Notes: generated from the letters alone by a model not told the origin. DNA of 6,032 nt from DATKMG01 sp035541995 (GCA_035541995.1 DATKMG010000551.1:1-6032); one strand, 5' to 3'. Positions 1 to 5,908 are shown, counted from the stretch's first letter. A program made the numbers and translations.

Positions 1-18
1 TTTCATGAAAATAAGTTC

Positions 19-71
19 GGAGTTCATGCTTTAGCAAGCCTGAAGCAATGGCGACCTAAAGGTTGAACTCC
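19..71. repeat. Long compound hairpin A
   Basis: Three stems stack in register. GGAGTTCA (19-26) pairs with TGAACTCC (64-71). CTTTAG (29-34) pairs with CTAAAG (56-61) after a symmetric 2x2 internal loop. GCC (38-40) pairs with GGC (50-52) after a symmetric 3x3 loop, leaving a 9-nt terminal loop. Two more T-A pairs can form outside a C/A mismatch (16-17 with 73-74). The symmetric loops make a chance match unlikely. No T-tract follows on either strand, so it does not look like an intrinsic terminator. Confidence 0.7.
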
Positions 72-84
72 AAACCCATCAGTC

Positions 85-138
85 ATTTTCATCGGCCGTG
101 GTGACCTAAATAGGTCATGGGCACTCTCTCTTGAAAAT
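85..138 (+). repeat. Module copy 1: ATTTTCAT-N6-TGGTGA with internal stems
   Basis: ATTTTCAT (85-92) is followed after 6 bases by TGGTGA (99-104) and then by AGGTCATGGGCAC (112-124). ATTTTCA (85-91) is complementary to TGAAAAT (132-138), and inside it TGACCTA (102-108) is complementary to TAGGTCA (111-117). The unit could therefore fold as a stem within a stem. The same boxes with the same N6 spacing recur at 225 and at 2281. The strand is assigned only by the orientation of the boxes; transcription is unknown. Confidence 0.6.
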
Positions 139-147
139 CCTCTTTAG

Positions 148-219
148 TGTGGGAGCCGATCTCCGAGCGGCGACCATAATTTGGCCGAGGACTTCGCCGC
201 GCGGAGCGCGGCTCCCACA
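148..219. repeat. Long compound hairpin B (72 nt)
   Basis: TGTGGGAGCCG (148-158) is a perfect complement of CGGCTCCCACA (209-219). After a 2x2 loop CTCCG (161-165) pairs with CGGAG (202-206). After a single mismatch GCGGCGA (167-173) pairs with TCGCCGC (194-200). That gives about 23 pairs around a loop of about 20 nt, all in register. The arm ending in GTGGGAGCC resembles the arms of dispersed REP-type repeats found in several bacterial phyla. This is the strongest secondary structure in the window. It has no flanking T-tract. Confidence 0.8.
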
Positions 220-224
220 TTGAT

Positions 225-263
225 ATTTTCATGTTACGTGGTGCCCCTTCGAGGGGCATGAAA
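225..263 (+). repeat. Module copy 2: ATTTTCAT-N6-TGGTG with GC stem
   Basis: ATTTTCAT (225-232), N6, then TGGTG (239-243) repeats the spacing seen at 85-103. TGCCCCT (242-248) pairs with AGGGGCA (252-258), and TTTCA (227-231) can pair with TGAAA (259-263) outside it. The sequence of the inner stem differs from copy 1 (TGACCTA/TAGGTCA), but a stem is kept in the same place. That is what one would expect if the fold matters more than the bases. Another inverted repeat follows directly: CATGAAAG/CTTTCATG (257-273). Confidence 0.55.
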
Positions 264-273
264 GGCTTTCATG
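257..273. repeat. Inverted repeat CATGAAAG/CTTTCATG
   Basis: Two 8-base arms are perfectly complementary around a single G. The second arm overlaps the TTTCATGAAA 10-mer that also opens the window. It overlaps the end of module copy 2, so it either competes with that fold or marks the end of the repeat unit. Confidence 0.5.
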
Positions 274-277
274 AAAT

Positions 278-360
278 TCTCTGTTGCAACGGGAGTCGGC
301 AGCCAAGGCTACCGGGGCGTTGTCCCTCTCTCCAACGGTCCCGACAGAACGGAACAGAGA
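278..360. other. Possible structured (multi-stem) region
   Basis: TCTCTGTT (278-285) is the exact complement of AACAGAGA (353-360). Nested inside are GTCGG (295-299) with CCGAC (341-345) and CGTTG (318-322) with CAACG (333-337). A short AGCC/GGCT element (301-310) becomes a 7-pair stem (298-313) with one G-U pair if the minus strand is transcribed. The stems are compatible with one nested fold. An 8-bp match over about 80 nt arises by chance often enough that this stays tentative. I do not recognise a known riboswitch or RNA family. Confidence 0.25.
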
Positions 361-604
361 CAAACCCCTCGCCCCTTCCAAAGGAGGAATCGGATATATT
401 TCCAGCTGCGGTGAGCTTGGAAAAGTGCTTAGGGTTCCCTGGTGAAAAAGAACTTCATCAATGTGTTCACCTTCCTTGCAGTCCCCTTTCGTGTCGCGTA
501 ACTGCATGCACGTGCTGATTTGACTGCAATCGGTTTGTGGCGACAGACAGAGTTCAGTTGGCCTGCCCGAGTCGCAGGCATGCCGCGCAGTCATCTCACC
601 CAGC
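361..604. other. Intergenic, little recognisable content
   Basis: This lies just downstream of the hydrolase stop codon. It holds a GGTGAGCTTG (410-419) followed by AAAAG, which matches module copy 3 at 2296-2309 apart from one extra G, so it may be a decayed copy. It also holds a weak stem GGTGAA/TTCACC (441-471) and a stem GCCTGC/GCAGGC (561-566 with 574-579) located 26-44 bases past the hydrolase stop. That last stem could aid transcript termination or stability, but no T-run follows it on the minus strand. A 121-codon minus-strand frame starting at 594 crosses the stretch; its codon use and content look non-coding. Confidence 0.35.
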
Positions 605-1990
605 TCAGGGAGCATTCTGTTTTTTGGTTTCAGCGGCTTGTATTTCTGCTTCGGCCGCTCTTTGCACAAAGATTGCCCTGGCTTCACGATATCGTTTCTG
701 AGCAGCTTCCAAGTCATTCGCGAAGAACCGATTCCATTCGCCTCCAGGAGAAGTCAGTTTGAGGAGGCTATCGATCCAGTGGACAAAGAACGTAGCATCC
801 TCGGCGCTTGCCCGAATGGGTAAACCTTTCATAACTACATAGACTGCTCCGGTATGTGTGCGATGGCCCGTCTGCCAGTGCATCCTCCGGGCCGCCAACC
901 AACCACTTTGCCGAAAGTCGACCGTGGTTTCGAAAATCGCAGGCGAACCGGGAGCCGCTTCCGCAGTCTTCGAAGCCACAACGGCCCCGTTTTGAACCAG
1001 CTCGATTCTGCCCAGATCGTTGTGTAGCGACGTCCATTCGATATGCACTCTCACCGGCCCCGCTTCCTGCAGGCGGATTTCATCTCCAGGCTGAGCATTC
1101 CCGTCCACCCGGAGGTCCAAGAACTCATTGTGAGCATTGCGAGAAACCACGGTTCGACCCCGTGCAATCCCCTCCACCCATTGGCTGTAAGACAGGTGAC
1201 CGCCGGGAATCCGTACGTAGGTCAGCAAGGTTCCGAGAGGCTCCATATCGTTGCAGGAATAGTCTGTGCCTGCGGCCAAGCCCGGACGAAAACCGGTATT
1301 GAGGATGCGGTAGTAGCCCTGTAACGCGGAATCGCTCCCAACTACGTCTTCCATCAGGAACGAGGCTGATCCGAGAGCTGTCTCTACGGGGTATTCCAGC
1401 GGCGCGCAGCAGTCGAGTGACTGCGGGATTCCATCGGGTGGGGGGTAGAAAGCATAAGGCAGGTATTGCATGTGCAAGAACCCCGCAATGCCGCCTTGTT
1501 CCTTCGCCCAGGCGAGAATTGGATAGGTGTATTGCGCATACGGCTGTCCACCGTGCTTCAGGCCGAGAAGCGCCAAGTGGCCGCCGATCATCTTCCGCTC
1601 AAACGTGACCCCTTGCGGATCATAGTGCCATTCCGCATCCCAATGGAGAATACGCTGGGGAGTGGAAACCGCGTTGTCCTGCCCGGTGATCATGGCGAGG
1701 TCCTGATCGGCGTACTTGATTTCGCCGTTGCCGGCATCGGCCAGCACGGAAACTACCGCGAGGTTATTGACTTTCATCATTTCCAGGAGTTGCTGCGGGC
1801 TCAGCATCTCTTTCTCATTGGCTCGCCCGCAGCCTACGCCCCGATGCATGTGCGGGTCCCCGGCAAACCAATCCGATGGTTCCGGTCGTCCGGCGGATTG
1901 CACACTGGTAGGGCTGAGGGAAATTGAACCTAAGCCAGCTAGAAAGAGAACAAGAAGTCGCAACCAGTCCGTGATTCGTCGAATATTCAT
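605..1990 (-). CDS. Exported CehA/McbA-like PHP-superfamily metallohydrolase
   Basis: The 461-residue product has an N-terminal signal peptide: basic start, hydrophobic stretch at about 9-24, likely cleavage near 33. The PHP-type metal motif follows as G-D45-P-H47-M-H49. Other family landmarks are E120/H122 in 'DAEWHYDP', H138 in 'GGHLALLGL', H173 in 'GFLHMQY', and D243 in 'AAGTDYSCND'. These are likely metal ligands or active-site residues. Residues about 285-395 look like a beta-sandwich domain, and the tail (about 400-455) is helical and charged. Family members named CehA and McbA act on carbamate or amide pesticides, but most relatives have unknown substrates; PHP enzymes generally hydrolyse phosphoesters or related bonds. 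The substrate here cannot be assigned. The ATG at 1990 is supported by AGAGG (1998-2002) seven bases upstream and by the signal peptide at the N-terminus. It follows the receptor gene on the same strand after 373 bp and probably acts in the periplasm. Fold assignment is fairly sure; function is not. Confidence 0.85.
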   Translation of the reverse strand: MNIRRITDWLRLLVLFLAGLGSISLSPTSVQSAGRPEPSDWFAGDPHMHRGVGCGRANEKEMLSPQQLLEMMKVNNLAVVSVLADAGNGEIKYADQDLAMITGQDNAVSTPQRILHWDAEWHYDPQGVTFERKMIGGHLALLGLKHGGQPYAQYTYPILAWAKEQGGIAGFLHMQYLPYAFYPPPDGIPQSLDCCAPLEYPVETALGSASFLMEDVVGSDSALQGYYRILNTGFRPGLAAGTDYSCNDMEPLGTLLTYVRIPGGHLSYSQWVEGIARGRTVVSRNAHNEFLDLRVDGNAQPGDEIRLQEAGPVRVHIEWTSLHNDLGRIELVQNGAVVASKTAEAAPGSPAIFETTVDFRQSGWLAARRMHWQTGHRTHTGAVYVVMKGLPIRASAEDATFFVHWIDSLLKLTSPGGEWNRFFANDLEAAQKRYREARAIFVQRAAEAEIQAAETKKQNAP

Positions 1991-2041
1991 GTTGTGGCCT
2001 CTGCTCCTCAGAGAGGAATTTGCCTGGTCGACAGGATCGTC

Positions 2042-2055
2042 TTGCGAAAGCGCAA
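2042..2055 (-). other. Small hairpin in hydrolase leader
   Basis: TTGCG (2042-2046) and CGCAA (2051-2055) are perfectly complementary around a 4-nt loop, about 50 bases before the hydrolase start codon. If transcription begins near 2115, this stem lies in the 5' leader. No known leader motif is recognised. Confidence 0.3.
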
Positions 2056-2120
2056 TAGCCCGTCACGAAGCCGTCAGCCTGGGGCAGGTTCCGGCCTCAG
2101 CTACAGGGTGATCCGATGCG

Positions 2121-2128
2121 ATTTTATA
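2121..2128 (-). promoter_or_regulatory. Candidate -10 element for hydrolase gene
   Basis: On the minus strand this reads TATAAAAT, a good sigma-70 -10 match in otherwise GC-rich DNA. No good -35 hexamer sits 16-18 bases upstream; the best is a T-rich run. It would give a leader of about 125 bases before the hydrolase ATG. The support is only the AT-rich hexamer and its position. Confidence 0.25.
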
Positions 2129-2211
2129 CCCAGGGCGACTCCCGGAAAAAGCGCTGCCAGCCGCGAAGCATGTGAAAAGACTAGCAGCACCTCTATGAAA
2201 TGTGCTTTGAA

Positions 2212-2278
2212 TGGAGGGTCGCGCGGGTGACCGCCGTCACCCGTCGCGCCCTTGGCCCCGACAGAGTGGGGCCCTCCA
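2212..2278. repeat. GC-rich branched inverted-repeat structure
   Basis: TGGAGGG (2212-2218) pairs with CCCTCCA (2272-2278) and encloses two further stems. One is CGGGTGAC (2224-2231) with GTCACCCG (2236-2243) around CGCC. The other is CCCC (2256-2259) with GGGG (2268-2271), which becomes GGCCCC/GGGGCC (2254-2273) if the outer stem opens slightly. It can form a three-way junction. Like hairpins A and B, it sits immediately before an ATTTTCAT module. It lies 86-152 bases past the receptor stop, with no T-run following, so it looks more like a dispersed repeat or RNA-stability element than a simple terminator. Confidence 0.6.
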
Positions 2279-2280
2279 GC

Positions 2281-2322
2281 ATTTTCATTTGCGCTGGTGA
2301 GCTTGAAAAGGTCATGGGGCAC
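2281..2322 (+). repeat. Module copy 3: ATTTTCAT-N6-TGGTGA
   Basis: ATTTTCAT (2281-2288), N6, TGGTGA (2295-2300), then AGGTCATGGGGCAC (2309-2322). This matches copy 1 at 85-124 box for box, with one base more in the second spacer and one extra G. TTTTCA (2282-2287) can pair with TGAAAA (2304-2309), keeping the ATTTTCA/TGAAA pairing seen in the other copies although the partner sits at a different distance. It lies between the receptor stop and the branched structure at 2212-2278. Confidence 0.6.
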
Positions 2323-2338
2323 TTCTATGGGTTGCCCC
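2316..2338 (-). terminator. Possible terminator hairpin after the receptor gene
   Basis: GGGGCA (2316-2321) and TGCCCC (2333-2338) form a 6-bp GC-rich stem with an 11-nt loop, beginning 25 bases past the receptor stop codon. On the minus strand it is followed by ATGACCTTTTC, a weak and delayed T-tract. It may end the receptor transcript partially. It overlaps module copy 3, so the stem could instead belong to that repeat. Confidence 0.3.
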
Positions 2339-2363
2339 TGCACAACCGGGACCTCTCATCCGG

Positions 2364-5300
2364 TCAGAAATAGATTTTCAATGCCACCTGGCCGACACGG
2401 GGTCCTGTCGAAGTATAGAAGACCTTCCCGAAATTTCCGTTGCCGCCATAGGATGGGCTGTCGTTAAGATAATTGTCAGGCCCTCCAAAATTGGGATGAT
2501 TGAGCACGTTGAAGAACTCAAATCGGAACTGCAACCGGAGCCCCTCCCGGATTTCAAAATTCTTCATCATGCCAGCATCCCAGAGTTGAGTCCCATCAGT
2601 CCGAAGAATGTTGCGGCCCGCATTCCCCCATGTATAATCGGCAGGCATCACGAAGGCCTCGGTGTCAAACCATTTGTCAATAGTGGGGTTGTCAAGCTGG
2701 CCACTGCGAATCCGGTTAGCCCTTTGCGGCCAGGAATAAGTGTTGGCGACATCAAGGCCGGAATACACGCTGAAAGGCGTACCGGACTGGAGCGTGACCA
2801 ACCCTGTGGTTTCCCAACCGCCCAGGATCCACTGGGCGGGGCCACTGGCATTGGACAGGAAACGCTTGCCCTTCCCGAAAGGCAGATCCCAAACATAAGC
2901 GACAGTGAGGCGGTGCGGGTAATCGAAATCCGACAGGCCCCGGTCACCCCGGTAATTTATGGCATCCTGGATACCACTGCCGAAATCAGAACTGGCCATG
3001 TCAATCGATTTAGCCCAGGTATAAGAGGCGATGAGCATCAATCCCTTCTCAAAGCGACGTTCGAATTTGGCTTGAAGCGCCTGGTAACTGGAAGTAGCCA
3101 GGTTGCGTTCTGCGTACCCTTCACCCAGGTCAGGGTACAGTCGGCGCAGCGACGCATCCTCGGCGCCCGGCAGCGGACGGTTGAAAGGCACCCGCGTTTC
3201 CAGCTTGTTCCCGCTGTTGCCGACGTAAGCCACTTCCACACTGGTATTGGGGTTCAATTGCTTCTGGACGGCCACATTCCATTCCTGCATGTAGGGGATC
3301 CGGGCATGCGGGTCAAAGACAATGGGCTGAACACCTGCCGCCCATCCTGCATCGCCTGGTGGGAACAGATGCTGATTGTCCAAAGTCGGCACGGGCTTTG
3401 TGTTGTACACGCTTTGTCCGATGATCCAGGGAATGGAGGTAGCCGTAAAATCGGAGTTGTTGTTGCCGTTGTGGAGTTCATAGAAAATTCCATAGCCTAA
3501 CCGAAGGACGGTTTCCTTCAAGAAAGAAGGCCTCCAGGCCAGTCCAAAGCGAGGCGCCCAGTTGTTCTTATCCGGGAAGCGCAGGCTCCTGTTGGGTAAA
3601 CCAACATCAGCGGCTTTCACCAGCATGTCCTGGTATAGCTTCCATGCCAGAGGGGCCGTGGGCTGGACGCTCAGATCAGGATCTTGTCCGTCAGCGTGGC
3701 CGACGGCAAATTTTCCGGAAGCTTGATCAAAACTGGTCACTTGATTGTGATCGTCCACCGGCCAGGTGTCATATTCATAGCGAAGTCCCAAATCAAGTGT
3801 CAAGTTGGGGGTGATACGCCAATTGTCCTGGAAATACCACGCCAGGTTATAGCTCAGTTGATTGTACTGGCACTGAGGGAATTGACGGAAGGCAGAAACG
3901 GGGTTTCCCAGCAGGAAGTCGGCCCAACCGTTGCCCGTGTAATCGCCACTGTAATACAAGTCTCCTCTGGACAGTGTGGCGGACTGGCTGTACCAGACGA
4001 ACCGGCGAAGGTCAGTCCCGACGCGAAGTTGATGCCCCCCATGGACAACGGAAAAATCATCGCTAATCTGCCAGTTGGTGGTAGGGTTGATCAGCGGGAA
4101 CCAATGCCACGCGTCAATTCCTTGATACCCGCCGATCCCGATTCCAGGGAAACCGGGATAAGTGCTGGACGTCTGGTCAAACCCTTGAAGTCCGGATTCG
4201 ACCGTGAAGTTGGTCCCCCCCCAAACTGCAGGATCAATCACATTGCGAAAGCGAGCCCAGCCCAGAGTGAAGTTGTTCAGCTTGGTGGCACTGAGCGTGT
4301 GATTCCAATTAACAACAGCTCTTTGAGCCCGCCCCTGGCGGATGTAGCCCTCAACAGCTGGCAAAGGATCCGCTTCGAAGATGCGGCGCTGGTTAAACGA
4401 GTAGCTGACGAAGAAGCGGTCGCTTTCCCTGGCGTAATAATCAAACCGGCCACTGACTTGGTTGACAGTATACTGGTTGGGCGTGGAATACACGTATTGG
4501 TTTCCTGAATTGGGCTCAGGGAAGTCGGGCATGAAATACTTCGCGACTTTATTGATTCGGTCGTCCGGGATCTGGTTATTCGGGAACGGGTTTCCAGTCA
4601 GGGGATCAATAATCGGGCTCATGCCGGCGAAATTGCCCTGGCGCATGGCCACAGTGGGCACAGTCACACTGAAATCGGCTGGACTCCGTTGCCGTGTCCC
4701 GTCATACGCGGCAAAGAAGAACATCTTGTCTTTGCGAATCGGGCCGCCGAAAGTTCCCCCAAACTGGTTCTGCCTCAGCGCGGAAACCTCCGACTGGAAG
4801 AAGTTGCGGGCGTCAAAAACGTTGTTGCGCAGAAATTCGAAGGCACTCCCATGAAAACTGTTGGTTCCAGACTTGAGCCGGACCGACACATTCGACGGAG
4901 CATTGCCCTGTTCGGCGGAGAAGTTTCCACTTTGTACCCTGAATTCCTCTATGGAGTCAATCGAAGGACTGATGGGAAAACCCGAAAATAGCTGGTCGAT
5001 ATTCAACACGCCGTCAATGGTCGACGTGGTTTTGCTGGAGCGCTGTCCGTTGATTAGAGCACGAGTATTGCCAGTTTCGTACTCGTTGCCATCCATGGTC
5101 GCCCCGGGAGTTATAGTGACCAGTTGCACAAAGTCGCGTCCGTTGAGGGGCAGATCGAGCACGGCTTTGTTCTCGATGGTCTGACCGATAGCAGACTGCT
5201 CGGCTTGCAGCATTGTCGTCTCTGCTGTAACGGTGACCTTCTCGCTGATCTCGCCCACCTCCATGCGCACATCCATCACCCCAATCTGTTTAAGGGTTAA

Positions 5301-5630
5301 GGGGATGTCGGGGATGTTCACGGTGCGAAATCCGCTGGCAGTCGCAGTCAGACTGTAATGGCCAACGCTGAGTGGCTTAATCAAATAGCGTCCGGACTCG
5401 TCCGTCATGACCTTATTCTCCACTCCCGTTTCCAGATTCTTGACCGCGATGGAGACATTGGCAATAACCGCGCCGCTGGGATCCGTTACAGTTCCCACCA
5501 GGCTGGCATCCTGGCTCCAGGCCAACGGAACAACAGCCAAAACTGCAATCAGGATCAAAGGGATCCGATAGATGACGACTCGCATCCACTGGCGATTTCG
5601 CGGATCCTTGACTCCTTTTCTCGAACACAT
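2364..5630 (-). CDS. Oar-like TonB-dependent receptor with carboxypeptidase-regulatory-like domain
   Basis: The 1088-residue product is an outer-membrane beta-barrel receptor, expected to move or sense a ligand with energy from the TonB-ExbBD complex. A basic N-terminus and hydrophobic segment (about 17-38) end in 'LAWSQ', with likely cleavage after residue 40. Residues about 43-123 form a carboxypeptidase-regulatory-like beta domain ('GTVTDPSGAVI', 'TDESGRYLIKPL', 'GHYSLTATASGF'). The plug follows (about 131-258) with 'LDLPLNGRDFVQLVTITPG'. The barrel runs from about 260 to the end with 'FEFLRNNVFDARNFF', 'QEWNVAVQKQL' and 'RFEFFNVLNHPNFGG'. The protein ends in phenylalanine (VALKIYF), the usual signal for outer-membrane assembly. 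No clear TonB box is visible. Length is normal for acidobacterial members. The start at 5630 is chosen because AAAAGGAGGA lies seven bases upstream and a promoter precedes it. A longer in-frame start at 5774 would translate the promoter. Substrate is unknown: these receptors are often linked to polysaccharides, peptides or siderophores. Confidence 0.93.
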   Translation of the reverse strand: MCSRKGVKDPRNRQWMRVVIYRIPLILIAVLAVVPLAWSQDASLVGTVTDPSGAVIANVSIAVKNLETGVENKVMTDESGRYLIKPLSVGHYSLTATASGFRTVNIPDIPLTLKQIGVMDVRMEVGEISEKVTVTAETTMLQAEQSAIGQTIENKAVLDLPLNGRDFVQLVTITPGATMDGNEYETGNTRALINGQRSSKTTSTIDGVLNIDQLFSGFPISPSIDSIEEFRVQSGNFSAEQGNAPSNVSVRLKSGTNSFHGSAFEFLRNNVFDARNFFQSEVSALRQNQFGGTFGGPIRKDKMFFFAAYDGTRQRSPADFSVTVPTVAMRQGNFAGMSPIIDPLTGNPFPNNQIPDDRINKVAKYFMPDFPEPNSGNQYVYSTPNQYTVNQVSGRFDYYARESDRFFVSYSFNQRRIFEADPLPAVEGYIRQGRAQRAVVNWNHTLSATKLNNFTLGWARFRNVIDPAVWGGTNFTVESGLQGFDQTSSTYPGFPGIGIGGYQGIDAWHWFPLINPTTNWQISDDFSVVHGGHQLRVGTDLRRFVWYSQSATLSRGDLYYSGDYTGNGWADFLLGNPVSAFRQFPQCQYNQLSYNLAWYFQDNWRITPNLTLDLGLRYEYDTWPVDDHNQVTSFDQASGKFAVGHADGQDPDLSVQPTAPLAWKLYQDMLVKAADVGLPNRSLRFPDKNNWAPRFGLAWRPSFLKETVLRLGYGIFYELHNGNNNSDFTATSIPWIIGQSVYNTKPVPTLDNQHLFPPGDAGWAAGVQPIVFDPHARIPYMQEWNVAVQKQLNPNTSVEVAYVGNSGNKLETRVPFNRPLPGAEDASLRRLYPDLGEGYAERNLATSSYQALQAKFERRFEKGLMLIASYTWAKSIDMASSDFGSGIQDAINYRGDRGLSDFDYPHRLTVAYVWDLPFGKGKRFLSNASGPAQWILGGWETTGLVTLQSGTPFSVYSGLDVANTYSWPQRANRIRSGQLDNPTIDKWFDTEAFVMPADYTWGNAGRNILRTDGTQLWDAGMMKNFEIREGLRLQFRFEFFNVLNHPNFGGPDNYLNDSPSYGGNGNFGKVFYTSTGPRVGQVALKIYF

Positions 5631-5637
5631 ATTCGTG

Positions 5638-5647
5638 TCCTCCTTTT
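5638..5647 (-). promoter_or_regulatory. Strong Shine-Dalgarno that fixes the receptor start
   Basis: The minus strand reads AAAAGGAGGA, ending seven bases before the ATG at 5630. It is nearly perfectly complementary to the 3' end of 16S rRNA. It decides in favour of the 1088-residue form over the in-frame ATG 144 bases upstream. Confidence 0.85.
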
Positions 5648-5658
5648 CAATTTGAGCT

Positions 5659-5687
5659 ATTAAAGAACTAGGTCCAAAGCGAATCAA
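5659..5687 (-). promoter_or_regulatory. Sigma-70-like promoter of the receptor gene
   Basis: On the minus strand TTGATT (5682-5687, 4 of 6 to the -35 consensus) is followed after exactly 17 bases by TTTAAT (5659-5664, 5 of 6 to the -10 consensus). Transcription would begin near 5652, giving a leader of about 22 bases that contains the Shine-Dalgarno. Spacing and position fit a real promoter. The moderate -35 match leaves room for an activator. Confidence 0.6.
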
Positions 5688-5713
5688 GAGGGTATCCACG
5701 GTTTCCAGCTGAG

Positions 5714-5733
5714 TTGTCCCATTAATGGGACAA
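5714..5733. promoter_or_regulatory. Perfect 20-bp palindrome upstream of the receptor promoter
   Basis: TTGTCCCATTAATGGGACAA equals its own reverse complement over all 20 bases. It ends 26 bp before the -35 hexamer and its centre is about 71 bp upstream of the predicted transcription start, the region where upstream activators commonly bind. The shape (TGTCCC arm, AT-rich centre, GGGACA arm) suits a homodimeric DNA-binding protein. It has no loop and no T-tract, so it is not a terminator. It also lies about 175 bp before the divergent partial gene at 5909 and could serve both. The regulator is unknown. Confidence 0.65.
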
Positions 5734-5774
5734 GAAAATCCTAGCTGAACCGAGAAAGGTTCCGACGGAGTCAT

Positions 5775-5908
5775 CCTCCGCCGTGGCAGTCAAGCTAAGC
5801 TCGCCGCCAACAAATCCAGCTTGAACGACTAACGCCCGTTAGGCCGATACCATAAAATGCTGTGGAGAATGGCAATAAGATGCAATCCTCCAAGGGAGTT
5901 TCAACTAT
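5775..5908. promoter_or_regulatory. Divergent intergenic region with minor inverted repeats
   Basis: Together with 5631-5774 this forms the regulatory space between the receptor and the divergent gene. It holds CTAACG-CC-CGTTAG (5829-5842, 6-bp arms) and TCAAGCT/AGCTTGA (5790-5796 with 5818-5824). It also holds a -10-like TAAAAT (5853-5858, plus strand) that lacks a good -35 at the right distance. Any of these could belong to the control of the rightward gene. None is strong alone. Confidence 0.25.

Larger units (their letters stand above)
1..276. repeat. Intergenic array of inverted repeats (REP/BIME-like mosaic)
   Basis: This stretch has no convincing reading frame but is packed with self-complementary sequence. 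The 10-mer TTTCATGAAA occurs at 1-10 and again at 267-276. Between them lie a compound hairpin (19-71), a module copy (85-138), a second long hairpin (148-219) and a second module copy (225-263). The two module copies start 140 bp apart, which suggests an alternating hairpin-module array. The TTTCATGAAA at the window edge may be the tail of another unit lying outside. The array is downstream of the minus-strand hydrolase gene. REP-like or MITE-like dispersed repeats are the closest known category; no transposase is present. The arrangement is seen directly and its function is unknown. Confidence 0.6.
1991..2363. other. Hairpin-rich spacer between receptor and hydrolase genes
   Basis: This 373-bp gap separates two genes on the minus strand. 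Read in that direction, it holds a possible terminator hairpin (2316-2338), module copy 3 (2281-2322), a GC-rich branched structure (2212-2278), a -10-like TATAAAAT (2121-2128), and a small hairpin TTGCG/CGCAA (2042-2055) inside the hydrolase leader. The content suggests that the two genes are separately transcribed or differentially stabilised, rather than a tight operon. No credible small gene was found in it. Confidence 0.5.

Noticed and set aside
231..518. 95-codon plus-strand frame with a cysteine-rich tail
   Set aside because: It starts inside repeat module copy 2, crosses several inverted repeats and shows no domain. The cysteine-rich end is suggestive but unsupported.
229..717. 162-codon minus-strand frame at the hydrolase 3' end (alternative start at 594)
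   Set aside because: It overlaps the hydrolase in another frame or starts just after it, then runs through hairpins and repeat module copy 2. Residue and codon content look non-coding and there is no clear ribosome site.
2101..2343. 80-codon minus-strand frame between the two genes
   Set aside because: It runs straight through the GC-rich inverted repeats and the module copy; the translation reflects repeat sequence, not a protein family.
2496..3500. 334-codon plus-strand open frame inside the receptor gene
   Set aside because: It lies fully antisense to the receptor, whose translation shows clear family motifs throughout. The frame has no recognisable domain and no good ribosome site.
3684..4508. 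274-codon plus-strand open frame inside the receptor gene
   Set aside because: Antisense shadow of the receptor with no family signature; long antisense frames are common in GC-rich coding DNA.
5682..5698. Sigma-54-type promoter (TGG...TTGAT) before the receptor
   Set aside because: The GG is present but the -12 element has GA in place of the required GC, and an overlapping sigma-70 pair with ideal 17-bp spacing fits better.
2364..5774. Longer receptor form starting at the ATG at 5774
   Set aside because: Its first 48 residues would be encoded by the palindrome, the promoter and the Shine-Dalgarno, and would bury the signal peptide.
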